A stretch of 62,479 nucleotides of DNA from an uncultured Eubacteriales bacterium. Its GTDB lineage: Bacteria > Bacillota > Clostridia > Lachnospirales > Lachnospiraceae. The position numbers and the translations under genes are program-made. The stretch is taken from positions 87,383 through 149,861 of the forward strand of contig OMVU01000012.1 of NCBI GenBank assembly GCA_900314565.1, read 5' to 3'. The notes beneath the pieces are model-generated. The model ran no database searches. It was not told the origin of the DNA and saw only the letters and a program-made list of their open reading frames with translations. Positions 62,442 to 62,479 of the stretch are shown piece by piece. Positions within the stretch are counted from its first letter, which is position 1; the number at the start of each line of letters is the position of its first letter.

Positions 62442-62479
62442 ATGTACAAGAGCAGTGATTTTACCAAGCCGGTTTATAA
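62442..62479 (+). CDS. Start of a gene cut by the window edge
   Basis: Twelve codons (MYKSSDFTKPVY) run open to the window end after a good promoter; the ribosome site (AAGG, ~13 bp upstream) is poor. Too short to assign. Confidence 0.35.
   Translation, partial: MYKSSDFTKPVY

Overview
Organism and overall view. The window looks like chromosomal DNA of a moderately GC-rich Clostridia member, most likely of the Lachnospiraceae. The evidence is the S10-spc-alpha ribosomal order, a zinc-binding S14, a Crh-like HPr after rapZ-whiA, a Trp T-box, a mannitol-type PTS with a DeoR regulator, and consensus TTGACA/TATAAT promoters. Most genes are housekeeping; accessory DNA lies mainly at 36.7-42.1 kb and 45.9-62.5 kb.

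Layout. 0-3.8 kb: a pair of four-helix DMT/SMR-type membrane proteins, then an xpaC-telA pair. 4-13.9 kb: valS, an LTA-synthase-like sulfatase, a 51-residue ORF coupled to a zinc-ribbon/TPR protein, then murB-rapZ-whiA-crh. 14-16.5 kb: a convergent GNAT acetyltransferase and a degenerate SipW-type signal-peptidase-like protein with an acidic tail. 16.6-33 kb: the ribosomal supercluster rpsJ to rplQ with secY, adk, infA, rpmJ and rpoA; map is absent between adk and infA, and there is a terminator/promoter break at secY-adk. 33.5-36.6 kb: rlmL-like methyltransferase, rdgB, yfcE and six tRNAs (Pro, Gly, Arg, His, Gln, Lys). 36.9-43.7 kb: a secreted L,D-transpeptidase-like protein, a decayed oligogalacturonide-lyase-like pseudogene, a sugar-phosphate locus (zinc dehydrogenase, PTS EIICBA, DeoR) and a Nim-like flavoprotein. 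43.8-45.7 kb: a Trp T-box and orphan trpB2.

45.9-62.5 kb: a 1570-residue DUF4011/SF1-helicase/Vsr-like-nuclease protein whose stop codon is coupled to a 150-residue partner of unknown function (a candidate antiphage module); plsY; a LysR regulator divergent from a free-standing 30-residue membrane peptide; a zinc-ribbon/TM/vWA/C-type-lectin fusion bracketed by two direct copies of a roughly 250-bp palindromic element; a GH13 amylase with a coiled-coil insertion; queT; and a moxR-DUF58-membrane-protein operon.

Repeats. Two dispersed structured families run through the window. PE1 (about 250 bp, near-palindromic) occurs at the left edge, at 51.9 kb (half copy), 53.6 kb and 55.7 kb. PE2 (up to about 225 bp) occurs near 2.5, 13.9, 29.3, 33.2, 36.7 and 53.3 kb. 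The arms of PE2 covary between copies and offer two mutually exclusive pairings, which is the most suggestive unexplained signal here. Tandem repeats precede moxR (22 bp) and fill 61.8-62.2 kb (62-63 bp).
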